A stretch of 64,000 nucleotides of DNA from Thermomicrobium sp. CFH 73360 (GCF_023806465.1 NZ_JAMSLS010000007.1:1-64000); one strand, 5' to 3'. Positions 38,966 through 48,670 are shown, counted from the first letter of the stretch. Notes: a model not told the origin generated them from the letters alone. Numbers and translations: made by a program.

Positions 38966-40012
38966 GTGAGCAGCGAACGAATCGAGGCACTCCTCCAACG
39001 AGCACTCGAGGAACTCCACGCCGCAACAACGCAGGACGCCCTGACAGAGTGGCATGCTCGATATCTCGGGCGGCGCGGTGACGTTACGGCTCTGCTTCGC
39101 CAGTTGGGTACACTCCCGCCGGAGGAGCGGCCCGCCTTTGGACGCGCCGCAAACGCGCTGAAGGAGGAGCTCCAGCGAGCCTACGAACAGCGAGAGCGAG
39201 AAATCCGCGAACTCGAACTCGCTGCGCGGATCGCATCCGAGGCAGTCGATGTGACACTTCCCGGACGTGTGCCGCCTATCGGTACACTCCACCCTGTGAC
39301 ACAGATGATCCGGGAAGTCACCGACATCTTCGCGCATCTCGGATTCCAAGTCGTCGAGGGTCCAGAGGTCGAATACGGATACTACGCGTTCGACGCTCTC
39401 AACATTCCACCGGAGCATCCTGCCCGAGACGTCTGGGATACGATTTTCATCGAATCCGACCAAAAGGAGATCGTTCTACGGCCACATACGTCGCCAATGC
39501 AGATCCGGGTCATGCAACGACGCCAGCCGCCCATCCGGGTGGTCGTTCCTGGACGCTGTTACCGATACGAAGCGGTCGACGCGACGCATGAATGGCATTT
39601 CCATCAAATCGAGGGGCTCGCAGTTGACGAGCACATCACAATGGCGGATCTCAAAGGCACCCTTGCTGAGTTCGCGCGTCAGCTTTTTGGGCGCGAACGT
39701 CGCGTTCGCTTCCGCTGTGATTTCTTCCCCTTCGTCGAGCCTGGGGTCGATTTCGCCATCGACTGCATGTTCTGTCGCGGGGAAGGTTGTCGTGTCTGCG
39801 GAAACAGCGGCTGGATTGAGATCCTCGGTGCGGGAATGGTGCATCCGCAAGTCTTGCGCAATGTGGGATATGACCCTGAGCGCTACTCTGGTTGGGCCTT
39901 TGGTATGGGCGTGGAGCGACTCGTCATGCTCAAGTACGGCGTCCCCGACATTCGCTATTTCTATCAAGGCGACCTACGTTTCCTCCAGCAGTTCGATCGA
40001 ATACCGGTCTGA
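38966..40012 (+). CDS. pheS: Phenylalanyl-tRNA synthetase alpha subunit
   Basis: Catalytic subunit of the heterotetrameric class II enzyme that charges tRNA-Phe. It is 348 aa from a GTG preceded by AGGAGG. An N-terminal coiled coil (about 1-90) is followed by the class II core with GTLHPVTQMIREV, FDALNIPPEHPARD, motif 2 VVVPGRCYRYEAVDATHEWH and motif 3 GWAFGMGVERLVMLKYGVPD. A four-Cys knuckle (CMFCRGEGCRVC) lies before motif 3, as in many bacterial PheS proteins. It is followed by pheT. Confidence 0.97.
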   Translation: MSSERIEALLQRALEELHAATTQDALTEWHARYLGRRGDVTALLRQLGTLPPEERPAFGRAANALKEELQRAYEQREREIRELELAARIASEAVDVTLPGRVPPIGTLHPVTQMIREVTDIFAHLGFQVVEGPEVEYGYYAFDALNIPPEHPARDVWDTIFIESDQKEIVLRPHTSPMQIRVMQRRQPPIRVVVPGRCYRYEAVDATHEWHFHQIEGLAVDEHITMADLKGTLAEFARQLFGRERRVRFRCDFFPFVEPGVDFAIDCMFCRGEGCRVCGNSGWIEILGAGMVHPQVLRNVGYDPERYSGWAFGMGVERLVMLKYGVPDIRYFYQGDLRFLQQFDRIPV

Positions 40013-40045
40013 GCAACGAGCAACACGGAAGGTGGGCGAACACCG

Positions 40046-42499
40046 ATGAAAGTGCCGATGCGGTGGCTGCGCGAACTCGTCACGACCGATCTCTCGGCCG
40101 ACGAACTCGCGGAGCGACTGACACTGGCCGGACTCGAGGTCGAATCAATCGAGCGTATCGGGGCGCACTGGGACAACATCTATGTCGGCATGGTAGAGCG
40201 TATCGAGCCCCATCCCAATGCCGATCGGCTGGTTTTGGCTACGGTCAATGCCGGAGCACACCGTTTGACCGTTGTCACTGGCGCACCGAACATCGCGGTA
40301 GGGCAGAAGGTGGCATTGGCACTCGCCGGAGCCACACTTTATGATGGCCACAGCGCCGAACCGAAATTGACTACCCTCAAGCCGGCGACCATCCGTGGCG
40401 TGCGGTCGGAAGGCATGGTGTGCTCCGAGAAGGAACTTGGCCTGTCTGAAGAGCACGAGGGAATCATGGTTCTCGATCCCGATGCTCCCGTCGGTATGCC
40501 GCTTCGTGAATATCTGGGCGACGAGGTCCTCGAGCTCGCAATTACGCCCAACCGTGTCGACGCGTTCTCGATCGTGGGCGTGGCACGCGAGGTCGCTGCC
40601 CTGACCGGAGCCCCCTTCCAACTCCCGGCACTTGCCACACTCGAAGCTCCAGTTGATCCGATCCTCGGAACGATCGAGGCGACCGACCTCTGCGCCCGCT
40701 TCGTTGGTGTAGCACTCGAGGGTATCCGCGTCGAGCCCTCGCCGTGGTGGATCCGTCGGCGACTCCAGCTCGTCGGTATCCGACCGATAAACAACGTCGT
40801 TGATGTGACGAATTATGTGATGGTGGAATGGGGACAACCACAGCACGCCTTCGATCGGCAGCGCTTGCGCGAAGGGCGTATCGTCGTGCGGCGTGCCCGC
40901 CCAGGAGAGGAGATCGAAACGCTCGATCACATCCGACGCACACTGACGCCTGACACACTTGTCATTGCCGACGCCGAGCGACCAGTCGGCATTGCCGGCG
41001 TCATGGGGGGGCTCGACAGCGAGATCACTGAAGAGACGACAACTGTTCTTCTAGAAACTGCGAACTTTCACATGTTGAGTATCCGGCGGACCGCTCGCGC
41101 GCAGCGCCTTCGCACCGAGGCATCGGCACGCTTCGAGCGCGGACTCGATCCCAACCTCTGCTGGCTCGCAGCCCAACGCGCCGTGCGTCTGCTCACTGAG
41201 TTAATTCCCACCTGCCGTGTGGTTGCTTTTGTCGACCACTATCCGTCTCCTCGGTTGCCACGTCGTATCGAGCTGCCGCGCACTGAAATCCCGCGTTTGC
41301 TCGGCGTTGACTATCCTGATCACGAGGTGCTTCAGGTCTTCCAACGACTCGGCTTCGTGACCGAGACGCACCGGGAGGACGACCGATCGATCTGGATCGT
41401 CGAGGTACCGACCTATCGCAGCGACGTGACCATCCCTGCGGATCTTGTCGAGGAAGTCGCCCGGGTCATCGGGTATGACTCGTTGCCCGAACGTCTCCCG
41501 GTTGGACAGACCGTTCCGGTCGAGATCGATCCAGAATTGCGCCTCATTCGGCAGATTCAAAACGGCCTTGTTGCCGCTGGACTGCACGAGATCATCACCT
41601 ATCCGATGGTTGATGACGAGACGCTCCTGGCACTCTCTCCAAGTGGGGGTTCGGTGCCAGAACGGCTTGGTTTCTACCAGCGACCGTGCCAGGAGTTCGT
41701 GCGGGCGCGTAACCCCATCCGTCCGGAGTGGTCGATCATGCGCCCATCCCTTATCCCGACCTTACTGCGAAACGCGGCGGAGCAACTCAAGTTCAACGAT
41801 GCTGTGGCCGTCTTCGAAACTGGCAAGGTGTACCTGCCGCGCGGACGCGACGAGTTACCTGACGAGCGCCGCGCTGTCGGTTGTCTTCTCGCTGGCCTGC
41901 ATGCACCGCGCGATCTGTACCACGAGGAGCGTCCTGTAGACTTTTTCGACCTCAAGGGTATCCTAGAGACACTTTTGCCACGCCTCGGTGCGCAGGATCT
42001 CGTCTTTCGCCCGATTGTCCATCCGACCCTCCAACCGGGTCGGAGCGCAGAACTGGTGTACCGCGGCATGCCCATCGGTATTCTTGGGGAAGTGCTCGTC
42101 ACCATCGCCGAGCGGTTCGGTATCGCTCAGCACCACAGAGTGGTCATTTCCGAGTTCGATATTCCCTCGTTGATCGAACTCGGTCTGGAGCCGGTCACCA
42201 TCCGTCCAATTTCTCGCCATCAACCGATTGAACAGGATTTCGCGATCGTCGTGGACGAGGCGACTCCAGCGGCTGACGTTGCTGCCGCCATTCGGGCTGG
42301 GGCTGGGCCACTCGCGGCGGCAATACGACTCTTCGATGTTTACCGCGGTCCGGCCATACCGCCCGGCAAGAAGAGCTTGGCCTTCCGTGTGATTCTCTCG
42401 GCACCTGACCGAGCACTCAGCGACACGGAACTGCAGCGTGTGCGCGAACGGATCGAGCAGCAAGTCCGTCGACGGGTCAAGGGAGAGTTCCGCCGGTGA
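40046..42499 (+). CDS. pheT: Phenylalanyl-tRNA synthetase beta subunit
   Basis: Beta subunit with the editing site and tRNA anticodon-recognition module. It is 817 aa, full length. Domains in order are the N-terminal B1 region, an EMAP-like tRNA-binding fold (HPNADRLVLATVNAG, about 45-150), the B3/B4 editing domain (RPINNVVDVTNYVMVEWGQP), the B5 DNA-binding-like domain, the catalytic-like core, and the C-terminal ferredoxin-fold anticodon-binding domain (RPISRHQPIEQDFAIVVDE). GGAAGGTGGG precedes the ATG. The last codons overlap the next gene by 4 nt (GTGA). Confidence 0.97.
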   Translation: MKVPMRWLRELVTTDLSADELAERLTLAGLEVESIERIGAHWDNIYVGMVERIEPHPNADRLVLATVNAGAHRLTVVTGAPNIAVGQKVALALAGATLYDGHSAEPKLTTLKPATIRGVRSEGMVCSEKELGLSEEHEGIMVLDPDAPVGMPLREYLGDEVLELAITPNRVDAFSIVGVAREVAALTGAPFQLPALATLEAPVDPILGTIEATDLCARFVGVALEGIRVEPSPWWIRRRLQLVGIRPINNVVDVTNYVMVEWGQPQHAFDRQRLREGRIVVRRARPGEEIETLDHIRRTLTPDTLVIADAERPVGIAGVMGGLDSEITEETTTVLLETANFHMLSIRRTARAQRLRTEASARFERGLDPNLCWLAAQRAVRLLTELIPTCRVVAFVDHYPSPRLPRRIELPRTEIPRLLGVDYPDHEVLQVFQRLGFVTETHREDDRSIWIVEVPTYRSDVTIPADLVEEVARVIGYDSLPERLPVGQTVPVEIDPELRLIRQIQNGLVAAGLHEIITYPMVDDETLLALSPSGGSVPERLGFYQRPCQEFVRARNPIRPEWSIMRPSLIPTLLRNAAEQLKFNDAVAVFETGKVYLPRGRDELPDERRAVGCLLAGLHAPRDLYHEERPVDFFDLKGILETLLPRLGAQDLVFRPIVHPTLQPGRSAELVYRGMPIGILGEVLVTIAERFGIAQHHRVVISEFDIPSLIELGLEPVTIRPISRHQPIEQDFAIVVDEATPAADVAAAIRAGAGPLAAAIRLFDVYRGPAIPPGKKSLAFRVILSAPDRALSDTELQRVRERIEQQVRRRVKGEFRR

Positions 42500-43962
42500 C
42501 ATCGAACTCAACGCCTGAGAGTCTTCCTCCCCTTGAACGCCTGCGTGGAATGCAGGATGTGGGGCCAGCACTTTTCCGACGACGCCAGGCCGTTCTCCGG
42601 CGTATCCTTCGTATCCTCGAACGCCACGGGTACGCGGTGATTGAGACCCCGATCCTCGAACCGACCGAGCTTTTTCTCCGCAAGGCCGGCCCAGAACGTA
42701 TTGCCCAACTCTACGCTTTTACCTTTCGGAATCGCGAAATGGCGTTGCGGCCAGAGCACACGGCGTCCGTTTTGCGCTATTACGTCGACGCCCGGCAGAA
42801 TGATCCATTGCCGCTCCGTTTCGCTTATGCCGGGCCGGTATTCCGGTACGAGCGTCCCCAAGCGGGTCGCACACGCCAGTTCACTGAGGTGGGGTGCGAA
42901 CTCCTCGGGGCCCCCGGTGCAAGTGGTGACGCTGAAGTGATCCATCTCGCGGTGGAGATTCTCCAGTCGCTCGGGATCGTCCCGCGGATCGTGCTCGGGC
43001 ATGTCGGAATTGTTCTCGACTTTCTCCAGCGCTTACCGCTCCGCCAACGGGCGCGGGACTGGCTTCTCTGGACAATGGAACGGCTGCGCAAGGGACAAGA
43101 CGTCGATCTCGAGGCGGAACTCCCTGCGCTCACCGGCAGTGCCCACGTCGCCCAGCTGACAAGGGAATTACGGGAGAAGCTACACCCCTTGCAGCCCGAG
43201 GAACTCGAGCGACTCGTCCTAACACTCCTCCAAGAAGTTGGCATGCAAACGTCTAATAGCTCCCGCACACCTGACGAGATCGTCCGTGGTGTCTTGGCAA
43301 AACTCGAGCGGAGCGCGGATCAGCAGGCACTCCGTCATGCCTTCGCTTTCGTCCGTGAACTTGCTTCCATTTCCGGCCCACCTGATGAGGTCCTGCCCGA
43401 GCTTCATCGGGTCATCGCACGCTACGAACTCGATGCAACCCCCTTGCGTCAGATCGATGATTTGCTCGAACTTCTTGCCGCGTACGGTGTCGCCTCGCAG
43501 CAGATCGTTCTCAACCCAGGCATGGCACGCGGTCTCCACTACTACACCGGCATCCTCTTTGAGGTTTATCCTGAGAACGATCTCGGCCGTCAGCTCTGCG
43601 GCGGTGGACGATATGACGATCTCGCTCAACTCTTAGGCGCACGGGCTCCTTTACCCGCGTGTGGTTTCTCCGGTGGGCTGGAACGTATCGCTGATCTGGC
43701 GTCCCTTCCGGACGTCCCGGCAGCACCGCGCCTGCTCGTGGCAGCGGCTCAGCCAGAGGCACTCGCACGAGCTGAACAGGTCGCGGAAGCACTGCGTGCA
43801 CGAGGAGCCATTGTCGAACTCGACGTGCGGCAGCGTTCCGTCTCCGCGAATCGCCGCTACGCTCGTCGACGTGGATTCATCCAGTTGCTCGTCGTTGACG
43901 TTTCCGGCTCTGTCCTGCATTGGGACCTTCGGTCGAATGAGGAACGAGACACCGATGAGTGA
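42496..43962 (+). CDS. HisRS-like class II protein: histidyl-tRNA synthetase or HisZ
   Basis: Class II synthetase fold of 488 aa, starting at a GTG that overlaps the pheT stop. Motif 1 region LRGMQDVGPALFRRRQAVL is followed by LRPEHTASVLRYY, motif 2 GPVFRYERPQAGRTRQFTEV and motif 3 GFSGGLERI. A C-terminal anticodon-binding-like domain (about 405-475) is present, which true HisZ lacks. The motif 2 Arg and the catalytic-type Arg345 are kept, but the normally invariant RGLDYYTG reads RGLHYYTG (His348). Its place before hisG suggests HisZ, yet the HisG here is the long form that works without HisZ. Either a diverged hisS or a regulatory paralogue fits. Confidence 0.72.
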   Translation: MTSNSTPESLPPLERLRGMQDVGPALFRRRQAVLRRILRILERHGYAVIETPILEPTELFLRKAGPERIAQLYAFTFRNREMALRPEHTASVLRYYVDARQNDPLPLRFAYAGPVFRYERPQAGRTRQFTEVGCELLGAPGASGDAEVIHLAVEILQSLGIVPRIVLGHVGIVLDFLQRLPLRQRARDWLLWTMERLRKGQDVDLEAELPALTGSAHVAQLTRELREKLHPLQPEELERLVLTLLQEVGMQTSNSSRTPDEIVRGVLAKLERSADQQALRHAFAFVRELASISGPPDEVLPELHRVIARYELDATPLRQIDDLLELLAAYGVASQQIVLNPGMARGLHYYTGILFEVYPENDLGRQLCGGGRYDDLAQLLGARAPLPACGFSGGLERIADLASLPDVPAAPRLLVAAAQPEALARAEQVAEALRARGAIVELDVRQRSVSANRRYARRRGFIQLLVVDVSGSVLHWDLRSNEERDTDE

Positions 43963-44974
43963 ACCGTTGCGGCTCGCTATTGCTTCTAAGGGTGCTTATG
44001 AGGAAGCGACCCTCCGCTTCTTGGAAGGTGCCGGGCTCAGTGTCTGGCGCCCCAACCCCCGCCAGTACGTCGGCCGATTGTCGGGTATTGATGGGATCGA
44101 GGTGCTGTTCCAGCGCACTGCTGACATCGTTCAGCAGGTTGCGACCGGCGGCGCTGACCTCGGCATCACCGGGTACGACCTCGTTGCCGAGTTGGCAGGA
44201 GATGATCCAGAGGTCCTCGTGGTCATGGAGGATCTCGGATTTCGCCGTTGCGAGCTGGTGTTGGCCGTGCCTGAGAGTTGGCTCGACGTGACGACGATCG
44301 CCGATCTCGCTGATCTTGCAGTCGAGTGGAAACGCCGTGGCCGCACGTTACGAGTTGCAACAAAGTTCCCGAATCTCACGAGGGAGTTCTTGCTTCGAAA
44401 TGGCGTCCATTACTTTACGCTCGTTGAAGGGCATGGCGCACTAGAGGTCGCGCCAGCCCTCGGATATGCCGATCTCATTGCCGATCTGACCGAGACCGGT
44501 GTCACGCTCCGCGAGAACCGGCTCCGTGTTCTGGAAGGTGGCGTCATCCTCAGCGCTCAGGCGTGTCTCATCGCCAGCCGGAAATCGCTCTGCCACGCAT
44601 CTGAGAAGCTCGAGCGCGCCCGCATCGTGATCGAGCTCATCGAGGCCCGCCTTCGGTCACGGCGTTATCGCCTCATCACGGCGAACATCCGCGGCCACGA
44701 CGAAGAGGACGTCGTCCGCCATGTCACTGCTCATGTTGCGACCACTGGTGAACTCGGGCCGACGGTCGCCCGCGTCTACCCGAAATCGGGAGACACCCGC
44801 TCTGGATGGTATGAGGTCACGATCATCGTTCCTGCTCACCTCTTGCTGGAAGCGGTGGATCACTTGCGCCTGGCTGGCAGCACTGGCATCACCGTGACGT
44901 CGCCTGACTACGTGTTCGATTCCCGGTCGTTCGCGTTCGAGCGGCTTTGTCGAGCGCTGGAGGAGGGAGCATGA
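43955..44974 (+). CDS. hisG: ATP phosphoribosyltransferase, long form
   Basis: First enzyme of histidine synthesis: condenses ATP with PRPP, and is feedback-inhibited by histidine. It is 339 aa from the ATG at 43955, which overlaps the preceding gene by 8 nt. The periplasmic-binding-like catalytic part has LRLAIASKG, ADLGITGYDLVAELAGDDP, RVATKFPNLTREFL and the PRPP-loop-like EGHGALEVAPALGYADLIADL. The C-terminal regulatory domain (about 245-335) is present, containing TTGELGPTVARVYPKSGD and WYEVTIIVPA, so this is a HisG(L) hexamer-type enzyme. The end overlaps hisD by ATGA. Confidence 0.93.
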   Translation: MSEPLRLAIASKGAYEEATLRFLEGAGLSVWRPNPRQYVGRLSGIDGIEVLFQRTADIVQQVATGGADLGITGYDLVAELAGDDPEVLVVMEDLGFRRCELVLAVPESWLDVTTIADLADLAVEWKRRGRTLRVATKFPNLTREFLLRNGVHYFTLVEGHGALEVAPALGYADLIADLTETGVTLRENRLRVLEGGVILSAQACLIASRKSLCHASEKLERARIVIELIEARLRSRRYRLITANIRGHDEEDVVRHVTAHVATTGELGPTVARVYPKSGDTRSGWYEVTIIVPAHLLLEAVDHLRLAGSTGITVTSPDYVFDSRSFAFERLCRALEEGA

Positions 44975-46317
44975 CGGGAGTGATCCGGCTTTTTGAGGAT
45001 CTCCATGCTGCGCGGGCCTTCTTGGGACGTCCGCGTCAGCTGCCAAGCGAGCTCCCTAATGCAGTACGCGAACGCATTCGCTCCGTGTTCGGTGCGGAGC
45101 TCTCACCGCTTCAGGTCGTCGAGCGGATCATCACAGCTGTGCGTGAAGAGGGGGACAATGCTCTGCGACGATTCACGCTCGCCTTCGACGGCATCCCAGT
45201 CGAGGACTTTCGTGTACCGGAGGATGAACTTGTCAGGGTCGCTGCCACGGTGCCTGCGGATGTGCTCACAGCACTGCGCTTTGCACGCGACCGTATCGAG
45301 CATTTCCACCAGCGGACACGTCGGCGTTCCTGGATCGAGTTCGATCGCGATGGTGCGTTTGGACAGCTCGTTCGCCCGGTCGATCGTGTTGGCATCTATG
45401 TTCCAGGTGGCCGAGCGCCGCTTCCTTCCTCGCTGCTTATGACTGCTATCCCGGCACAGCTCGCTGGCGTTCGTGAGCTCATCGTCTGCACCCCACCAGG
45501 ACGGGATGGGCGGATCGCACCAATCGTCGCCGCGGCAGCACATCTCCTGGGCATTCGTTCCGTCTACAGACTCGGAGGTGCACAAGCAATCGCCGCGATG
45601 GCCTTCGGGACCGAGTCAATTCCCAAAGTTGACATCGTCGCTGGCCCAGGAAACCTCTTCGTTGTGCTCGCGAAGCGGCTCGTTTATGGCGAGGTCGGGA
45701 TCGACCAGCTTCCCGGTCCCACAGAGACCCTGGTCATCGCTGATGACTCTGCCCATCCCGCACTCTGCGCAGCTGATCTCCTGGCGCAAGCCGAGCACGA
45801 CCCGCTCGCCAGCGCTATTCTCATTACGACCAATCCCGGTCTCGCGCGCGCGACGATCGACGAAATTGAGCGGCAGCTCGCACGTCTCGAATCGGCAGAC
45901 ATCGCGCGGAGTGCGCTCGAACGCAACGGAGCGATCGTCATCGTCCCCGATTTGGAGCAGGCTTTCGAATTGGCAAACCTCTTTGCGCCGGAACATCTGT
46001 GTCTGTCAATACGGGACCCCTGGCGCTATCTCGATCGCGTCCGGAACGCTGGCGGCGTGTTCCTCGGTGAAACCTCACCCGAGGTGATCGGCGACTATAC
46101 CGCTGGACCAAGCCACGTCATGCCGACAGGGGCAACCGCTCGGTTCGCCTCACCGGTGACGGTCGAGACGTTTCTCAAAGTCACGAGTGTGATCGCTGTC
46201 TCGCCTGAGGCCCTGGAGCGACTCGGTGTTCCCGCCATGCAGCTGGCTCAAGCTGAAGGCCTACCAGCACATGCCGCTGCGATCGAACAGCGGCTGGAGC
46301 GAGTACCGCCCCAATAA
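44971..46317 (+). CDS. hisD: Histidinol dehydrogenase
   Basis: Zinc enzyme performing the last two oxidations of histidine synthesis, histidinol to histidine, with NAD. It is 448 aa from the ATG at 44971 (ATGA overlap with hisG). Signatures are VGIYVPGGRAPLPSSLLMTA, RLGGAQAIAAMAFGTESIP, VAGPGNLFVVLAKRLVYG, AQAEHDPLASAILIT and NLFAPEHLCLSIRDP, with zinc-site residues around GPSHVMPTG. It closes the pheST-hisZ/S-hisG-hisD operon; the rest of the his pathway is not in the window. It is convergent with ruvA, with only 3 nt between the stops. Confidence 0.96.
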   Translation: MTGVIRLFEDLHAARAFLGRPRQLPSELPNAVRERIRSVFGAELSPLQVVERIITAVREEGDNALRRFTLAFDGIPVEDFRVPEDELVRVAATVPADVLTALRFARDRIEHFHQRTRRRSWIEFDRDGAFGQLVRPVDRVGIYVPGGRAPLPSSLLMTAIPAQLAGVRELIVCTPPGRDGRIAPIVAAAAHLLGIRSVYRLGGAQAIAAMAFGTESIPKVDIVAGPGNLFVVLAKRLVYGEVGIDQLPGPTETLVIADDSAHPALCAADLLAQAEHDPLASAILITTNPGLARATIDEIERQLARLESADIARSALERNGAIVIVPDLEQAFELANLFAPEHLCLSIRDPWRYLDRVRNAGGVFLGETSPEVIGDYTAGPSHVMPTGATARFASPVTVETFLKVTSVIAVSPEALERLGVPAMQLAQAEGLPAHAAAIEQRLERVPPQ

Positions 46318-46320
46318 TCG

Positions 46321-46896
46321 TCAAGATGGAGCCAGGTGGCGAAGCGCAGCGAGGATCCGCTGTTCAAGTGTTTCTGCAGCTCGGACGTCCGGCTGTACCG
46401 CAGCCATGCGCGCCTCCTGGGCGGTATAGCCGAGCGCTTGGAGTGCCGCCAGAAGCTCGCGGTCGAGCTCGTCCACTCCGCTCGATGGAACCGGTGACGG
46501 AAGTCGTCCACGGAGCTCCAACACGATCCGGCTTGCCGTTTTGCGTCCGACTCCGGGCGCACGTGCGAGTTGCTCTACCTGTTCCTCGCGGATCCACTCC
46601 GCAATCCGTTCCGGCGGCGCCAGAGACAAGACACTTAACGCTCCTCGTGGCCCCACCCCGCTCACCCCGAGCAACGAGAGAAAGAGTTCCAGCTCGGTTT
46701 CCGTCGCAAAACCGTAGAGAGCAAGTTCCTCTTCGCGAACCATCAGGTGAGTGAGCAGCGAGATGCATTCCCCAGGGTCACCAAGCTCCTGCAAGGTCGT
46801 CGCCGATGTCTGCACGCGAAAGATGACGCCTTGAACATCGACGAGCAGTTCACCCGGTCGTTTACTCACCAGTGTGCCGCGGAGGCCTCGAATCAC
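46321..46896 (-). CDS. ruvA: Holliday junction helicase subunit RuvA
   Basis: Junction-binding subunit that loads RuvB for branch migration. It is 191 aa from a GTG whose GTGA overlaps the upstream amidohydrolase stop. An N-terminal OB domain (GLRGTLVSKRPGELLVDVQG) is followed by two helix-hairpin-helix motifs (LLGVSGVGPRGALSVLSL and ARAPGVGRKTASRIVLELRG). A flexible Pro/Ser linker leads to the C-terminal RuvB-binding domain (LDRELLAALQALGYTAQEAR). ruvB and ruvC are not adjacent, and I see no SOS box nearby. Confidence 0.95.
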   Translation of the reverse strand: MIRGLRGTLVSKRPGELLVDVQGVIFRVQTSATTLQELGDPGECISLLTHLMVREEELALYGFATETELELFLSLLGVSGVGPRGALSVLSLAPPERIAEWIREEQVEQLARAPGVGRKTASRIVLELRGRLPSPVPSSGVDELDRELLAALQALGYTAQEARMAAVQPDVRAAETLEQRILAALRHLAPS

Positions 46897-47768
46897 GTGT
46901 CGCGCTCCTCGACGAGCGGCAACTGTACGCCGTAGATGCGCTGGGCATTCTCGCCCAGCACAGCTCTAAGCTCCGACTCGGTTAGACTCCCTTCACGCTG
47001 TACGCGCTCCAGGAAGCGTTTCTGCCGCAATACCGGATAGTCGCTCGCAAACAGCACACGCTGCTGACCCACAAGATCGACAACCAGGCGAAACACGCGA
47101 AACCGGTACAAGTACGTGCTCGCCGCAGAATCGTAGACGACGTTGTTTGTCGCCACTGCAACTTCAGGCATCAACTCATAGAAGGGGAGTCCACCGCCCC
47201 AATGTGCCGCCACCACTGTCACATCAGGAAAGCGCTCGAGGAATCGCACAAAACGCTGTGGCCATGCGGTTCCCTTGCCAGCATAGCGGTGGCCAAGCGG
47301 CTCGCTCACGTGCGCCATAATAGGACGGCGTGCGGAAATACAGGTTTCAACGAGGTCACTGAGTGCCCCAGGTTCATCCCAGGCGAACCCTTGAGCATCC
47401 GCATTGAGTTCTCCAACTCCGCTCGCACCGCGTTGGAAACAGCGCTCTGCTTCACTTGCTGCCTGCCGCTGATGCGGCACAACTGTTGCTAGCCATGCGA
47501 TACGGCCAGCGCTCCGTTGTGCAGCCTCGGCCAGATACTCATTGTGATACGCGCAGAGTCCAGGGTCCGACCAGGGAAAGCCGGCGGCAATGGAGACTGT
47601 AATTCCAGCCTCGTCCATCGAAGCGACAAGATCCTCTGCCGTTGCGAGACGCGCGCGAGGATCCGAATACAGTTCGGCGAACCATCGATCTCGTTGGCAG
47701 AATTCAGCCCGTCGCTGGACGATTTCGGGTGGAAAGATGTGCACGTGAGCATCAATAACGGTTCTCAT
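46893..47768 (-). CDS. Amidohydrolase family 2 (TIM-barrel) metal-dependent hydrolase
   Basis: Predicted metal-dependent hydrolase or decarboxylase of the amidohydrolase_2 family, 291 aa. The metal-binding HxH motif is in TVIDAHVHIFPPE; later blocks include PIMAHVSEPLG (His), VVAAHWGGGLPF (His) and LFASDYPVLRQKRF (Asp). This pattern fits the aminocarboxymuconate-semialdehyde-decarboxylase-like branch; the substrate cannot be told. The start is the ATG at 47768, which overlaps the PP2C stop (ATGA); the longer frame has no better support. It lies between a signalling phosphatase and ruvA, giving no pathway hint. Confidence 0.85.
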   Translation of the reverse strand: MRTVIDAHVHIFPPEIVQRRAEFCQRDRWFAELYSDPRARLATAEDLVASMDEAGITVSIAAGFPWSDPGLCAYHNEYLAEAAQRSAGRIAWLATVVPHQRQAASEAERCFQRGASGVGELNADAQGFAWDEPGALSDLVETCISARRPIMAHVSEPLGHRYAGKGTAWPQRFVRFLERFPDVTVVAAHWGGGLPFYELMPEVAVATNNVVYDSAASTYLYRFRVFRLVVDLVGQQRVLFASDYPVLRQKRFLERVQREGSLTESELRAVLGENAQRIYGVQLPLVEERDT

Positions 47769-48670
47769 CCACCGTAACCCAGGCTCAGGATCACCCCGAC
47801 GATTGCGATGAACAGGAGTAAGCCAATGACGATCAAGGCGACAATCCAACGACTGCCAGCCCCGTGACGTTCAGCCTCCGCTTCAACTGGGGTCGTCGCC
47901 GGCTTGAGCCACGCAACAATGGCGGAGGCGTTGTCCTGACTGCCCTGTTCGAGCGCGCGCTCGACCAACATCCGCGCTGCCCGCTCGGGTTCCGCAGACA
48001 GCGCGATCGCCGCGAGTTCCTCGTCACTCAGGACATCGTGAACACCATCCGACGTGAGGACAATGCGGTCGTCACTCATCAAACGGAGCTCGAAGACATC
48101 GACGTCCACTTTCGGGCGATAACCAAGTGCACGCGTGATGACATTCCGATAGGCACTCCCTCGCGCCTCTTCTTGTGTCAGCAGGCCTGCTTCTACCTGT
48201 TCAGCGACCAGCGAATGGTCGCGAGTAATCTGCGTTGGGCGACGAGCACGAATCAGATAGGCACGGCTATCACCAACATTTGCCACGGTCAGGTTCTCGC
48301 CGCGGACCACTGCCGCGACCAAGGTTGTCCCCATTAAGTTGGTCTCACCGTGTGGCTCCCATTCGCGGAAGATCCGCCCGTTCGCCAAACGAAACGCCTC
48401 CTCGAGCCGTTTCGCGACCTCAGTGGGCGGAACGGGTGACGCAAAGAAGTGCTCACGGAGTGTTTCCACGGCCATCTGCGCAGCAACTTCTCCTCCCCGA
48501 TAGCCACCCATCCCATCGGCGACAGCGAAGAGAACGCCGTTCTCTTGCGCCTCCGGACTGGTTGGCTCGACCACGAGGACCGCATCTTCGTTCTGCTCTC
48601 GAACGGGACCAGGATCGGTTGCAGCCCCGACAAGGAACGTTGTCTCACGAACTCGCGCACGGGCAACCAC
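47765..48670 (-). CDS. PP2C-family serine/threonine protein phosphatase, membrane-anchored
   Basis: Metal-dependent protein phosphatase of the PrpC/Stp type, about 301 aa. Motifs in order: DPGPVREQNEDAVLV, FAVADGMGGYRGG, MGTTLVAAVV, VANVGDSRAYLI, ITRDHSLVAEQVEAG, VLTSDGVHDVLSDEE and GSQDNASAIVAWL, all with the metal-binding Asp residues. A C-terminal membrane segment (about 277-297) anchors it with the catalytic domain in the cytoplasm. No partner Ser/Thr kinase is in view; the FHA protein at the right edge may belong to the same type of signalling. The GTG at 48670 is the best start but is not certain. Confidence 0.88.
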   Translation of the reverse strand: MVARARVRETTFLVGAATDPGPVREQNEDAVLVVEPTSPEAQENGVLFAVADGMGGYRGGEVAAQMAVETLREHFFASPVPPTEVAKRLEEAFRLANGRIFREWEPHGETNLMGTTLVAAVVRGENLTVANVGDSRAYLIRARRPTQITRDHSLVAEQVEAGLLTQEEARGSAYRNVITRALGYRPKVDVDVFELRLMSDDRIVLTSDGVHDVLSDEELAAIALSAEPERAARMLVERALEQGSQDNASAIVAWLKPATTPVEAEAERHGAGSRWIVALIVIGLLLFIAIVGVILSLGYGG

